DNA of 64,000 bases from Reclinomonas americana ATCC 50394. Taxonomy: Eukaryota > Jakobida > Jakobea > Jakobida. Below the pieces are notes generated by a model, which was not told where the DNA came from, did no database searches, and saw only the letters and a program-made list of their open reading frames with translations. The stretch covers positions 90,753 to 154,752 of the forward strand of contig PS015148.1 in the NCBI GenBank assembly GCA_048213135.1, read 5' to 3'. Position 1 is the first letter of the stretch. Each line of letters opens with the position of its first letter. Positions 21,201-33,500 of the stretch are shown one piece after another. A program made the translations under genes and the position numbers.

Positions 21201-24200
21201 GGGAGAGAGGGAGAGAGACAGAGAGGGGAAGAGAGGGACACTGAGAGCGAGATGGGAGTGGGCTTTATAATGATTTGTGGTTTCTCTTCTCGTCTCCCTC
21301 ACTCTCAACTAACTCCCACCCCGCTGTGCAGTCGCACTGCCGATCTCCTGGACGTGAGTGCCATACCGATGGTTCGCCGCACTGGAAGCGCCGAGTGGGA
21401 CACGTCGTCAACTGATTTCCCGGAAGAGGTGTGTCGTGCATCGCTTATCTTCAGCGGTCCTTGTTCCACAATTACCGTCTCTCTCTCTCTCTTTCTNNNN
21501 NNNNNNNNNNNNNNNNGTCTGTCTCCCTTTTTCTTCTTCCAGTTCGCTTCCGCATTCTGTCTCAGTGGTGCTTCGCTCTTTTGTCACATGTTGTCACCTC
21601 CAAGTCCTCGCTCTTCTTCTTCTCTCTCTCCCCTTCCTACCTTCCCCACTTTCATCATTTTCGTCCCTCTTCCCTCCCTTCTTCCTTCTTTCCTCCTAAC
21701 TCTTCCCTTCCCTCTCCCTCCTCGCTCCTTCCTCCCTCTCTCCTCTTTCCTCCTCCTTTTTCCCTCCTCCCTCTTCCCTCCTCCCTCCTCCCTCCTCCCT
21801 CCTCCCTCTTCCCTCCTCCCTCCTCCCTCCTCCCCCTCCCTCCACCCTCCCTCTCCCTCCTCGCTCCTTCCTCAACTCCCTCACCGTCTCCTCCCTTTCT
21901 TTCTCCCTCATCCCCTCCTACCTTCCCCCTTGCCGCAGCACATTTCCCGCCAGCGCCGCGCACGCCAACACGTACCCGTGGACGACGACAGCACGGGAAA
22001 CGACGATTCAAGGGTGCGACTGTCGGTGCACGATGTGCAGCCACTGTTGCCCGCCGCCGCCGCCTCCCCACCTCGCCGTCACGCTCCCGCACCGCCATCT
22101 CCTCCGCCCCTTGTTTACAGCGGCATTCCCGATTCGCCGCCTCGGCAACCTTCACTCCCTCCGTCAACATTGATCAGTCCGGCGCCGTCGCCGCCTCCAG
22201 CCTCCTCGGCCGCCGCCAGCTCAGCGCCCACGGCATTGCCGCCCCCGGCGGTACCCGTGGAATCACTGTCTGCGCTCACCACGCCCACACCTCCGCGCTC
22301 TCCTTCCCTTTCTCCACCGCCGGCCCCGCGAGATGCATCAACGGCTGTAGCGCACGCCGCTCCGCGAGAGGTTTGCTGTTGCGATCTGTCGTGTTTTTTT
22401 GCTTTTGATACTGACATAATCGTGTGTGTGTGTGTGTGTGTGTGCGCGCCAGTCACCACCACCACATCTTCGCCACTCTGTCTCCACTGCTTCGGGTGCT
22501 GCTGCGTCAGCTGCTGTTGCTCCCCTGGCTGGATACGTGTCGCCGTCCCGTCGCTCGCCGTTTGCCGAGTCGCCGCCGCCGGAACTCGATCAGGTGCTCA
22601 GTCGGCGGCTGGGCGACATCAAGAGTCGTGAGGCGAGCCGCGCGGAGCGGGTACCTCTTGGCGAGTCATCCGCCACGCGGAGACCGTCGGTGCGGGAATC
22701 CGGTCCAACTTCAGTAGCAGCGGCGACTGTCAGTCCACCGCGGCGGCTCTCCACCGTGCGCATTCTTGACGCGGAGCCAACGGCGCCATCCAGGCCCGTT
22801 GGTCGCGCCGCTGACCCTGTCCCAGCCGCCGCTCCGACACCACCGACTGCTTCACGAGCACCACCAGCGCCACAAGCCGTCGCACCGACACCGTCAACCA
22901 CGGCGCCAGTCCCTGCGGCTGCAGCACCGGCGGTACCCCCACTAACTGCAACGCAGGCGCCCCCAGCCGTTGTACCGGCGGCACCAGCAGCCCCTGCTGC
23001 GCGAGCACCACCAGCTGCAACACAGGCGCCTCCTGCCTCAGCCCCTGCTCCTGCTCCTGCCCCTGCTCCTGCTCCCGCCCCTGCTGCCGCACCGCCAGCA
23101 CCGCCAGCACCACCGGCTCCACCGGCTCCTCCGCCACCCATACCTCGTGCTCCGCTGTCGCCGCGATCACCGCCGGTGCCGCCAACATCGTTTTCGACTG
23201 GTGCTCTCGGTGTTGATCGCTTCCAGCCTCTGCAATCGCTGCCGACTGCGCCTCCTCCCGCCGCTCCCACCGCCACCACCACTGCGGCTCCAATCGCTCC
23301 GCCTCCACTTCTCCCGCTGCCGCAGCCGCCAGGTGCGGCGCCAGCTCGTGCAAAGCTCGTGTTGCCTGCGGCAGCCACCCCCGCAACGGCAGCCGCCACC
23401 GCCGCCGCTGCGCCACCTGCGCAACAGCCGTTTGAGTCGCTGCTCAGCGCGCCAAGCGCCGTGTTGCCAGCCGGCGGTGCCACTGGCACACCGCTTGTAC
23501 GCATTCCAGAAGCAGCTGCGCCACCGCCGCTGCTGCCGACGGAACTCACCCGGGATAGGCCACAGCCTGCGGCCTCGGCGACTCCATTGCCTGTGTTGCC
23601 GCCACTGCCGGTTGTCGTGCCCAGCTCTCCGTCGGACTCTGACACCGAGGCACCGGCGGCAGCAGCTGCCGCACGACCGCGTCTCGATCTCGGACCGGTG
23701 ACCGTCGCCGACGACGACGAACCGCCTCTGGTCGACCAAGCCGCCGCGGAGAGTCGAGCGAAACGCCTGGCAGGTCTGCGCGAACGCTCTGCGCAGCGGC
23801 GAGAGGCCGCACTCCAACAGCTGGCAGCCTCGGTGAATGCCTCGAATGGCACCTCCGCTGCACCCGCGACCCCTGCGCCGTCGGCTTCGCGGTTGGCGCT
23901 CGAGACCATCACCAATCGGCAGCTTGGATTGCCTCCTGCAGCGACGGAGAGTTCAACAGCAGCGGCGGCAGACGCAACGCGCGGGCGTGCTCCGTCCAAT
24001 GCGAGCAACGGATCGCCTCCTTCGGCCGCACCGTCGTCGCCGCGAGTCGCCGCCCTCGGTGCATCGACATTCAATATGGACTCGTTTGTCATTGGTGCCG
24101 CCTCGCCGCGGCGACGTAGTACGCTGAAGGCAGGTGGCGCTCCGAGTGCGGCAGTCATTGCAGCGGCTGCTGCTGCTGCTGCACCAACAGCAACGCCAGC

Positions 24201-25046
24201 ACCGGCACCGGCCGTGACGGCCACAGTACCCGCACAACAAGCGCAGGCCCCTGCTCCGGCACCAGTTGCTCCTTCTCCAGCCCCAGCTGCTCCTGTTCCC
24301 GCTGCAGCTGCGGCTCCTGCTCCGACTCCTGTTGCTGTGGCGCCAGCTGTGGCCGCCGCTCCTGCACCGTTGGTCGTGGTGGCTGCCGCCGACCCACCTT
24401 CACCTTCCACTCCATCGAGTGAAGCACTCACACCGTCGTCGCCGGCAAGCAACGCGTCAACACCGCGTCGTGGTTCGACGACCGAGCTGCCTGCTCGCCT
24501 CATGTCGACCAACGACATTGTCATTGCCGCCAGTGCGCGTCGTCGCAGTAAACGCAACAGCCGCACTGGTCTGCCGATGATGGAGGGCGCCGGCGACATG
24601 TCGCCGACCTCCAGCGACGTCATTTCTCCCGGCACGCCGTCGACCCCGGTGCAAGTGAGTTGGTCGTCTCTCTCATCGAAACTCGCAGCGCCTCTCACTG
24701 ACCTCCTGAACTTGCACGCAGAGCCCGCCGTCGGCTGTCGCTGCCACAGCGACCACCGCCACCACTGTTACTGCGGCTCCTGCGCCGGCAGCGGCAGCGA
24801 CACCTGCGCCTGCACCAGCGGCAGCACCTGCGCCTGCGCCTGCACCACCTGCTGCAGCGCCAAATCCGAAGCTGCGGTGGTTGGCGGCCACTTCTGCCGA
24901 CGGTGGCACATATTACTACGGTATGGGATATTGTTGGGCGATATCTCTGTCGTGTATAAGTTTCTGAAAACACCCGTGCTGCAGACCCAGCCACACGCGA
25001 GACGGTGTGGACCCTGCCACCAGGCGAAGGTCTCAAACCGAAATGA
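18281..25046 (+). CDS. Large disordered Pro/Ala/Ser-rich protein with coiled coil and C-terminal WW domain
   Basis: 5' partial: the first visible exon follows cccacag at 18273-18280. Order: a helical segment (RVLARYRENLQHVRELENRL, then LYRWAQRQEEIANETLAKRE), a Pro/Gln tract (PPPPPPPRQQPQQQQQQQ), a helix (RANNERLMERYAEHLREMQG), a second coiled coil (MRSMLEDALREMASLRAG and EEIGTLRRTVEDLTEE), an Arg/Ser-rich domain rich in SPSPRSR-like motifs, an acidic patch, then roughly 800 residues of Pro/Ala repeats (for example PAPAPAPAPAPAPAAAPPAP at 23040-23100). The C-terminus reads LRWLAATSADGGTYYY, spliced to DPATRETVWTLPPGEG, with the two spaced Trp and YYY core of a WW domain, which normally binds Pro-rich ligands. 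Stop 25044-25046. An intron after RMDSAV near 20347 begins gttgcgt. Probably a scaffold; function unknown. Confidence 0.65.
21495..21935. repeat. CT-rich intron with short gap and CCTCCCT minisatellite
   Basis: This intron of the WW-domain gene carries a 20-N gap at 21497-21516 and repeated ccctcctccctcctccct blocks to about 21900. It ends at ttgccgcag near 21939, before the exon starting CACATTTCCCGC. Confidence 0.7.
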
Positions 25047-25096
25047 TGACACGGCAGTGGCCAGATTTCATTGCTTCCGTTTGACAACTGGCGGCT

Positions 25097-28000
25097 CTAC
25101 ATGGCGGCATACTCGCAATGCTCCCCCGACCAGCCGTCGGCGCAGAGGCACGTATCGTCGTCGTTGCACGTTCCGTGGCCGTTGCATGAGCCCGCGGGTG
25201 TGCAAGCGGCTGTAACACGTCACAAGATAGAAACATTCACAAGTGCAATGTGAGTGTGTTGTGAAGGCACATAATTAATAATGAATCATAGTATGCAATG
25301 GACAGTAGCAGCGTACCGACGATTTCGATTGGATGAGAGGTGGCGACGCGGCCTTCGTAGCCAAACTTGATAAAGTCTTTGTAGGCGCGAATCTCCCACT
25401 TGGAGCCAGCGACAGCTGTCGCTGGCACCACCAGGTCGTTCGTGTTGCCAGAGGCGGTATTGGGAAGCCACAGCCACTACGCACAGCAGACATGAGCGCG
25501 AGGAGAAAACAAGCAGAGTCGACGGATGAGTACCTTGGGTCCGTCGGTGTTGTACGGTGCGGAGACTTGCACCAGGCTGAGGAAAGAATGGGATGAATGT
25601 GGGAAACAAAGGCAACAACTCGTCGCGTACCTGAGCCAGTTGCGCTCTCCGCTCGGGAAGCCAGTCCATGACACGGGAATAATGTCGTTGGGCTTGGCGC
25701 GAGTCTTGCGCACGCTGATGCTGGCGCCTCGTTCTGTGGTGGTGTGACCTCGGTCAGTATGCGTTCTACAAAATATTCCACGACGCGAGACAACTCACCG
25801 TCGCACGACGATCCCTCCCAGCCCATATTGCACTCGCAGCGACCAGAAATCGGATGGCACGTGCCTATTGCAGAGCAGAGTGAGGAGTGAAGCAGCGACG
25901 CAAGACACTGGCCATGTGTACGTCACCGTTGCCGCCGCACGTGTGATGCGGATGGCATCGGCAATTGGCCTCGGAGCCAACCCAGCCGTCGGTGCACTCG
26001 CACGTTCCATCAGCACTGCATGTGCCGTGATCTGCCAAACAGAAGACGACAATCAATCAGCTCGCTCATTCACTCCCTTGCGCGAGTGCATCAATAGCAT
26101 TCTCACCTCCACACTTATCGCACGCAGTCAGGCAAGCATCGCCGAACCAGCCAGAGAGGCATTGCGCACAGTTCGTCGCGCCATCGTAGTTGGTCATGCA
26201 CAAGCACTTGCCATTGTCGCACACGCCGTTGCCGAAACAGTCGTTGGGGCACGAGGAGCTGCCGGGTACGGCGAAGTTGTCGCCCGAGATTACCACCGAG
26301 AAATCCTGCGGTCCGCGCGGAAGTGCCGCAGCTGAAACCACCTACAGAAGACCACGAGCGTCAGGAATGAGGTATGGACAGCGGAAACCACGCGCCATTG
26401 TCACACGCAACAATGGTGTAGTCGCCAGCGGCGAGGTCAGTGAGAACGACGCGCTCCTTGGAATTGCTGCACAGAATAAAACCCTTGAGATGAGGGGTGC
26501 GCCTCACAGCTCAGCTGTCAGCATCTACACACGCAACAGTCGATCTGGCACTTTGTCGACGTAGAGGAAGTTGCCTTGCCCCTGCGGCAGCACCGAGGCC
26601 GTGCTCTTCTTGTGCACCTCGAGGTCGAGGTCCGACTGCAGGGCCTTGGCGTTGCCGGAGGAGACCAGAGCGGGCGGATAGTCGGTCCAGGCCAGCGTGA
26701 TCGAGATGCGAGTGGCGACGCCCACAGGCACAGAGAAAGTGCGCTCCCACTTGGCCCCAGCTTGTGTCAGCAAACAACTGTCGGCACTCAGCACCACCGT
26801 GGTCGGGTACTGTTCGCCAGTCAGCGAGAACAGGTTAGAGGCTTGCACGCGACCGAAACCAGTTGTCTGTCCGCGCGCGCCTGGTGTTTTGAGTTTGCTC
26901 TCGGTGAGGGTCACCGGCTGCGCCGCGTTGATGAGAAGTGCGCGCATCAGCGAAGAGGGTGGGTTGCGGATGGGGCGCGGTGGCGACGGCGCAGTGCACT
27001 TGGTGGGCGGATTCGGATAGCACTCGGTCATCCACTGATACAAGCTCGCTGCGAGAGATGAGTGTCAGTGCGCTCCACAGACATTCTCGCTGCGTAGTCT
27101 GCCACTGCCACTCACCCATGACGCCCGCCGTGTTGGGGGTGGCCATGCTGCGAGAGAATGAGAGATGAGGGGGTTCGTAAAACAGAGCGACGACGGAGAA
27201 GACGTTGACACACCTGGTGCCGGAGAAACGAGCCAGATGGAAATCCACAGCATGCTCGTCCACTATATTTATCGCCAATAAGATGATAATGCACACCAGC
27301 ACAGGTCGTGTTTTAGAACGCAACAATTCTCACGTGTTCCAGCACCGCACTTGTTCACACTGCTTGCGGCCGCGGAGCCGGCCGAGAAGATCGGATTGCC
27401 ACTGTGACGCGTGGGGATTCAGCAAGAGTCAAGTCCACGGTGTATGAGTGAGCAAGCAGGAGGAATGCGCAACGCCATGACAACACTGCAAGAGCGTGTG
27501 AGTTCAATTCTGTGACAGAATGATCATGAAGACAAAGGCACGCAACTCAATGCCCATGCGGCCATCCGTCAACGGACCTACGTTGGATGAGCACACCGTC
27601 GCGCAATCAAAACATCAACTGCAAGAGTAACACAAACCGCGAGAAGAAAACGGCGCAATCTCGTCGCCAGCCTTGACGCGACCCGTGTCGGTGGCTCCCA
27701 CCACCAGTGCATTCTTCACGTGACCTTCCCCGTCAACCTGCTCAGAGCGCCACCCAAATGAGGACCACGAAAGCGGGGAAAGGAGGGGTGTGGCGAACCG
27801 TTTTTGCACGCGGCCCTTCGTTGCCGGCGGCAAAGAGCACGGAGAAATCCTACACGCACCACATCCCTCTTCAGCTTGTGGTGTGCAGGGCGTGGAGGGC
27901 ACAACAGTGTGGCATTCACCTTGTGCTTCCACAGATACCGATCGACGCTCAGCGAGTACGAGTCGTAGCTGCGACCGCCACCCCACGAATGACTCGAAAT

Positions 28001-30391
28001 ACGAGCTGCACGCCCAGAATCGATGAGTGCCATGTGCCTTGCTGCAAATGGTGATTCCACACTGTGACGCACCTCCATTTCGATACATGATGCCGAAGAA
28101 GGATTCGCCCAGCTCATACGGTGGATACACGCCACCGTCGTTTGCCTTGCAGAATTGGTCGCAACCGCACGGAATGTCAGGAGGGCACGAGCAGCCGGAT
28201 GAGTCGTACCCCTCGGTGTTGCATGACAGGTCGTACATGATGAGACGTGCGTCCTGGGGTGCAGTCACGGTTATCAGAGTGGAGCCCGAACCAAATTGTT
28301 GACAGGAGGAACAAGCGTACCTTGGCCATGCCGTTGTACTGTCGACACAATGCAGTCTTAGTTGTGGCATATGAGAAAGAAATGATGAGGCATGCGTACC
28401 TTGGCAAGTGCCGGGGACCAGGGCGATGCGTTGCCAGCCACTGTGCCACTCACATGGGTGCCTGTGAAGCACGAGCAGCAGTGAGATGTCGATGCGGATG
28501 TCAGTGTTATGCATGGCATTTTCTCCCCAACCATGATCTGCATGCAACACGGGGTTGGTCAGCGAAACGCGAAAGCAGGAAACGATCAATGCCACGAACC
28601 TGAGAGGCCATCGCTGCCGTGGTCCATCAGATTAAAGTAGCCTGCAATCAAAGATCTTGCGGGTGAGGTTGATGATTAGGATGGAGGCAGCGTGACGACC
28701 AGACGCACCTGCAATCTTGCGATGCTTGGAGGTGAACTTGTGGTACTGGTCGCGTGAGTACTCAACCGGCTCTGTGATCACACGAAAATTGTGAGCCAAC
28801 TGCAGAACTGCGCTCAACCCTCATCACGCACCGTTCTTGTCGTAAAAGAAGCACGAGTTGGTGTCGAGACCCGTGTCGGACACGGCGACGGTGACACCGC
28901 GGCCCGACAGAATCTCACTCAGAGGCTCGTCGAACGCCACACCATTCTGCCAGTGCCAGCGTGCACGCGAGTTGTGTGCAAAGCGCTTGTGCACAATCTC
29001 CACCCACAGCACACGCGGTTCGCGCGCCACCGCCTGCGACACCTGGTGCACCTGCTCGAGTGAACGCAACCGCACGGCCACCATGTCGCCATGCTCACCG
29101 TGCGCCACCTCGGCCGACTCGACATCGAAACCGCCGCTCACCAGTCGCTGTCGCAGCTCGTCGGCGAACTGGCCGGTCGAGCCCTGTTCTGGTGGCGTGA
29201 GCACACAAACTCCTCTGATCAGCACTTCGGTATAGGCACACAGACCTCGAGCGGATGCGAGGCCACTTGCACATGCAACAGCGGCAGCACATCGTCGGCC
29301 TTTGCCTGCACCTCATCGCTGCGCATCTGCACCAAGCGTGCGCTCTCCTTGAACCGACGCTCGTACCAGAACACGCCAAACACCTGCTGCTCGTGTCGCT
29401 CGCCCAACTCGCGCTCCACCGCCTCAGCCGCACGCGCCGAGGCGTAAAAGACGTAGGCACGATCAGGCACGAACTGCACATAAATCGAGCTCTTTGACTG
29501 CTGTTGCTGCTTGTTGGTGTCGCTATCGTTGTTTTCCGTCACATCCACGCGGTGGATAATGTCGCGAATGAGGTTCTCCATCGCCGGTGATGGGGTGGAG
29601 GTGGCGCGCAACGTGACCAGATAGGTGGATCGCGACTCCACCTCGGGAGTGGACGAGGGCGACGTGGACAGTGGACTATCAGGATGAGAGGGAGAGGGAG
29701 AGGGAGGAAGGGGAAGGAGGGAGAGAGAGGCGAGAATATGAGCAGCTGCTTTGCTTTTTGTCTCTCACGATCTCTCTCGGCGCCTTCTTACGCTCTCTTG
29801 TTGTTACCAGTCTGCCCTCTTCTTCTTCGTCTTCTTCTTCTTCTTCTCTCTGTCTCTCCCTCACTCTCACGCTCTCTCTCTCTTTCTCTCTCTCTGTTTC
29901 TCATGATCTCTCTCGGCACCTTCTAACTCTCTCTTGTTGTCACCAGTCTGCCCTCTCCTTCACTCCCCTCGCCTCTCTCTCTCTCTCNNNNNNNNNNNNN
30001 NNNNNNNNNNNNNNNNNNNNNNNNNNNNNNNNNNNNNNNNNNNNNNNNNNNNNNNNNNNNNNNNNNNNNNNNNNNNNNNNNNNNNNNNNNNNNNNNNNNN
30101 NNNNNNNNTTCACTCTTTCTCTCTCTCTTCTCTTCTGTCATGACGCAACGCAATCGCCTCTGTCTGGGAGTGCACATGCCGTGGCACGAGCGAGGACGGG
30201 TGCAGTGAGAAGCCATTCAGGTGCACCTGTGAGTGTGCGTGTGTGACCAACAAGATCGTTAGATCACAAGTGTGTGAGATCGAGCGCGCGTTTCTTCTCA
30301 CTTCTTCAGAGACAGCTGCCGCACGAGGCAACGAGCATGCCGCGAGGATCAGCACACACAGCAGTGACACGACCACTGTCGTCAGCCGCAT
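25097..30391 (-). CDS. Secreted subtilisin-family (S8) protease with EGF-like modules
   Basis: The start is the ATG at 30391-30389. A signal peptide (MRLTTVVVSLLCVLILAACS) is followed by a prodomain (about 29230-29640). The catalytic triad is visible: Asp in VAVSDTGLDTNSCFFYD, His in GTHVSGTVAGN, Ser in SGT plus SMATPNTAGVM, split by an intron. The oxyanion Asn is in FAAGNEGP, and NALVVGATDTG is also typical. The DTGLDxxxCFF pattern resembles Dictyostelium TagB/TagC-type subtilases. After the catalytic domain comes a beta-sandwich (ITLAWTDYPPALVSSG, SDLDLEV). EGF-like modules follow (SSCPNDCFGNGVCDNGKCLC; HGTCSADGTCECTDGWVG; CHPISGRCECNMGWEGSSC), then a beta-domain (PNDIIPVSWTGFPSGERNW, WEIRAYKDF), and a last EGF (CNGHGTCNDDDTCLCADGW). 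The stop is at 25097, 50 bp from the convergent WW-domain gene. A gap, 29988-30108, lies in a CT-rich intron. Confidence 0.88.
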
Positions 30392-30515
30392 GTCTTTTCT
30401 CGCACTTTCAAAGAAAAACGGATTTTCCCGCCAACACTGCTCAGTTCGGTTTTTGATGCCAGCCTTCTTTGCAAAACACCGTTCTTTTTTCTTCATTCGC
30501 AACCAGCACACAGTA

Positions 30516-33500
30516 TTACTTTCTTCGGTGCCCAAAGCGCTTTGATCTTGATGTGACCACGCGCTCCGACTGCTCGCGCACCACTCGCTCCAGCGTCGGT
30601 GCTTGCAGCGTGAGATCGTCGCGAGAGATCTCGCACGGTTCCAGGCGATCCCAGATGCACTGCAATATCATGTACGCTCGGTAAGTTACGATGAAAAACG
30701 CACGCATTTGCTGCTGCTGTGCAAAAAAAACGCAACATTCTTCGGGGCCATTAGTGTATCGCGAGCGGCCTGCTCCACGCTGGCCATGGCCATGTCGGTG
30801 AGCACCGTGCTGTTCAGCAGCTCCTCGAGCATCACGTGCTCAGCGTTGCTCTGGCGGCGCAGCTCCGTGTCTTCGGGCGACGACGGAGCCGAGGTCGACA
30901 TGCGCGACGGATGCGGATACGGGGAGCGGATGGGCAGGTCGCTCAGATCGTCGACTGCACGCTTGAAGCGATGCGCCCCGCGGACGGCCGGGAAGAGACC
31001 TGTTGGCGAGCCAAGTGAGAAACAAAGAACACACAGGAACATGCCATACTCGCTCTCTGTCGTACCTCCCGACGTATGCTGCGCCAAGTCCGCAAACGAC
31101 GTTGTCGACTTGTGCGGTGGAGCACGTTCCTTTCTGGGCGACCGCGGCTTGGGCGGCGGCGACACGGACTGGTTGTGAGCGGCGCGGAACGGCGACATGG
31201 ACGGCACTGCACCGAGTGCAATGGNNNNNNNNNNNNNNNNNNNNCAGTGGCGTCAATCACCGAGCCACGATGTGCGTGGAAACGGTTGCCAGCCGGCATC
31301 AGTGAGCCACCCGACGGCAGTGCAATGGAGCCGCGGTGGACCATGGAGGGCCGATGTCCGGCAGCCATGTGCGCCGCGACGACGGAGCCGCGCGGGGCCA
31401 GCACTGTGCCCGCCGGGTACGCCACCGAGGCGCGCGGTGGAGTGCCCAGTGCACCGGCGCCGGCACCGCCGCTTGAGTGGAGTGGCCGCATCTTTAGCGG
31501 CGACTGCGATCGTGCGCGCCGAGAGTCGGGCTGACCCATTGGTGACGGTGTGCGAGTGCGTCCTGCCGCGCCTGGCGTCTCCAGCACATTCGGTGACGGC
31601 GATCGCAAGATCGTCGGTGGCGGTGGCGAGCCGCCGCGAATGGTCTCTGCCTCCGGCAGCGGCGACGAGGGCGAATCGGTGGGTGAGCCGCCACCAGAGA
31701 CGCCACTGCCCGGTGAGCGGACGCCTGCAGGCGATCGCAGTGACGATGGCGAGGCGCCAGATGGAGACTTGGGGGAGCCTTTCAGTGACCGCCCACTTGG
31801 TGACCGGCCGGTGGGCGACCGACCACCCGTAGGTGACATGCCTTCTCCTCCTCCTCCTCCGCCGCCTCCTCCTTCCTCGCCCTCGTAGTCGCCCTCCATG
31901 CCCAACGCCGACACCGTGGCTGGNNNNNNNNNNNNNNNNNNNNAATGGAACTGCGTCGTTCCAGCACAGTCAACTGCTCCTCGGCCCGACTGCGCAGGAA
32001 TTGGACCATGCGCTGTCGGTTCTCCGACTCCTGCTCCTGTTGAATCTCGGGGACACGCAGTTTGCGGAATGTCTTGCGGTCGTTGATTCGCCACTTGTCG
32101 GCGCCGAGCAGACCGGCGCTCATGCCATTGTCGAGGAAGATGCGCGCCGTGCAGTCAGAGCTACCCGTGGCGATAATGTGCGTGGACGGCTCATACGCGC
32201 AGCTGGGAGTGGAGTGAGTGCGAGGGAGGTGTGAAACAAGACGTTCTTTCCCCCATACCTGGTGATGATCGACTCGTGAGCACGGAACGACAAGGTGCAC
32301 ACGACCATGTCCTCGGTGACCAGACCGGCACCCGGCGGCACGCCCGTAATGTTCCACAGACGAATGTAGCCGAGAGCGTCGCCAGTGACCAGCACATCGT
32401 TATCGGCCGTCACAAACAGCGCAGTGATCGGGTTGTTCAGGCGGTACGAGGCCTGGATTACGCCCACCTGGCGCGTCTCGCGGAGGAGGAAGAAACGGAG
32501 TGTGCCGTCACCGCAGCCGCAGGCCACAAGGCCGTCTTTCTTGGGAAGGGAGACGATCTGCACGAGAGGGGTGAGTATTTCTTCAAAAGGAAAAAAAGGC
32601 CAGATGCGTGCCGGCTCACCTTCTCAATGTAGCTGGCCGCGCCCGCAGCTTCTCCGCTGTCGGAGCCACTCTCGAGCACCTGGATCTCGCCGACGCGTGT
32701 CGACGAGTTGAAGTTGAACAGAACCAGTGCACCCGTGTCTGTGCCGCCGACAATCAAGTACGGCGGACAGAAGGCCAGTGACAGGAGATCTTGCTGCGAT
32801 CTGCGTGGGAGAGGAAGGGAGGGCGGAAGGGGAGGGACGGGGGAGGGAGGGAGGGAGGGAGTGGGTCAGCAAGGTTAAGAGATGTCACATGCAAGTGGAA
32901 TAACGACGCACTGTGGGGACACGGAAAAGTGCTTCTCGATTTCGGCTTCCGAGTCGTCGCTCCACGAAATCACACGACGGTTCCAGCCGCCAGCCAGCAG
33001 GAATCTACAGCATTGGTGAGATTTGTGCCTTGCATGCAAGGACTTCACGAAAAAACAAACCTCATTCCGTGCGTTTTCTGCTCAATGTACGCGAGTCCAG
33101 TCACCTCGCGATTGTCGGGCGAGATGCACTCCTTCAAAATCTGTCCACTGATGTAGTTCCACACCAAGACGCGCCCGTCGACGCATCCGCAAATGAGGCG
33201 CCGTTCGCCTCCGTCAAAAATGGCCGATGTCACTTTTCGTGGCTGCGTCAAACGAGTGAGATCACAGAATCGAGGGGAAAAGAAAGGAAGAGAGACAAAA
33301 CGACAAACCATGGTGAACTTGAAAGTCATGTTGCCTGTGTCGGGCTCCCACACGCACACCTTGCGCGGATCCACTGTCACCAATTGATTGAAGCGGCTAT
33401 TGTACAGCACGGCAATCAGTGGCTCCTGGTGCTCGCCCTCCACTCGCAGTGTCTCACACCGCATCTGTGTGGAAAACGTGAATGAGTTGGCAAGCGAGGC

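Noticed and set aside
22590-24698. 702-codon minus-strand frame rich in Gly/Ala
   Set aside because: It is antisense of the Pro/Ala-rich WW-domain gene, whose GC-biased repeats leave other frames open. The plus strand has splice-linked exons and a WW domain.
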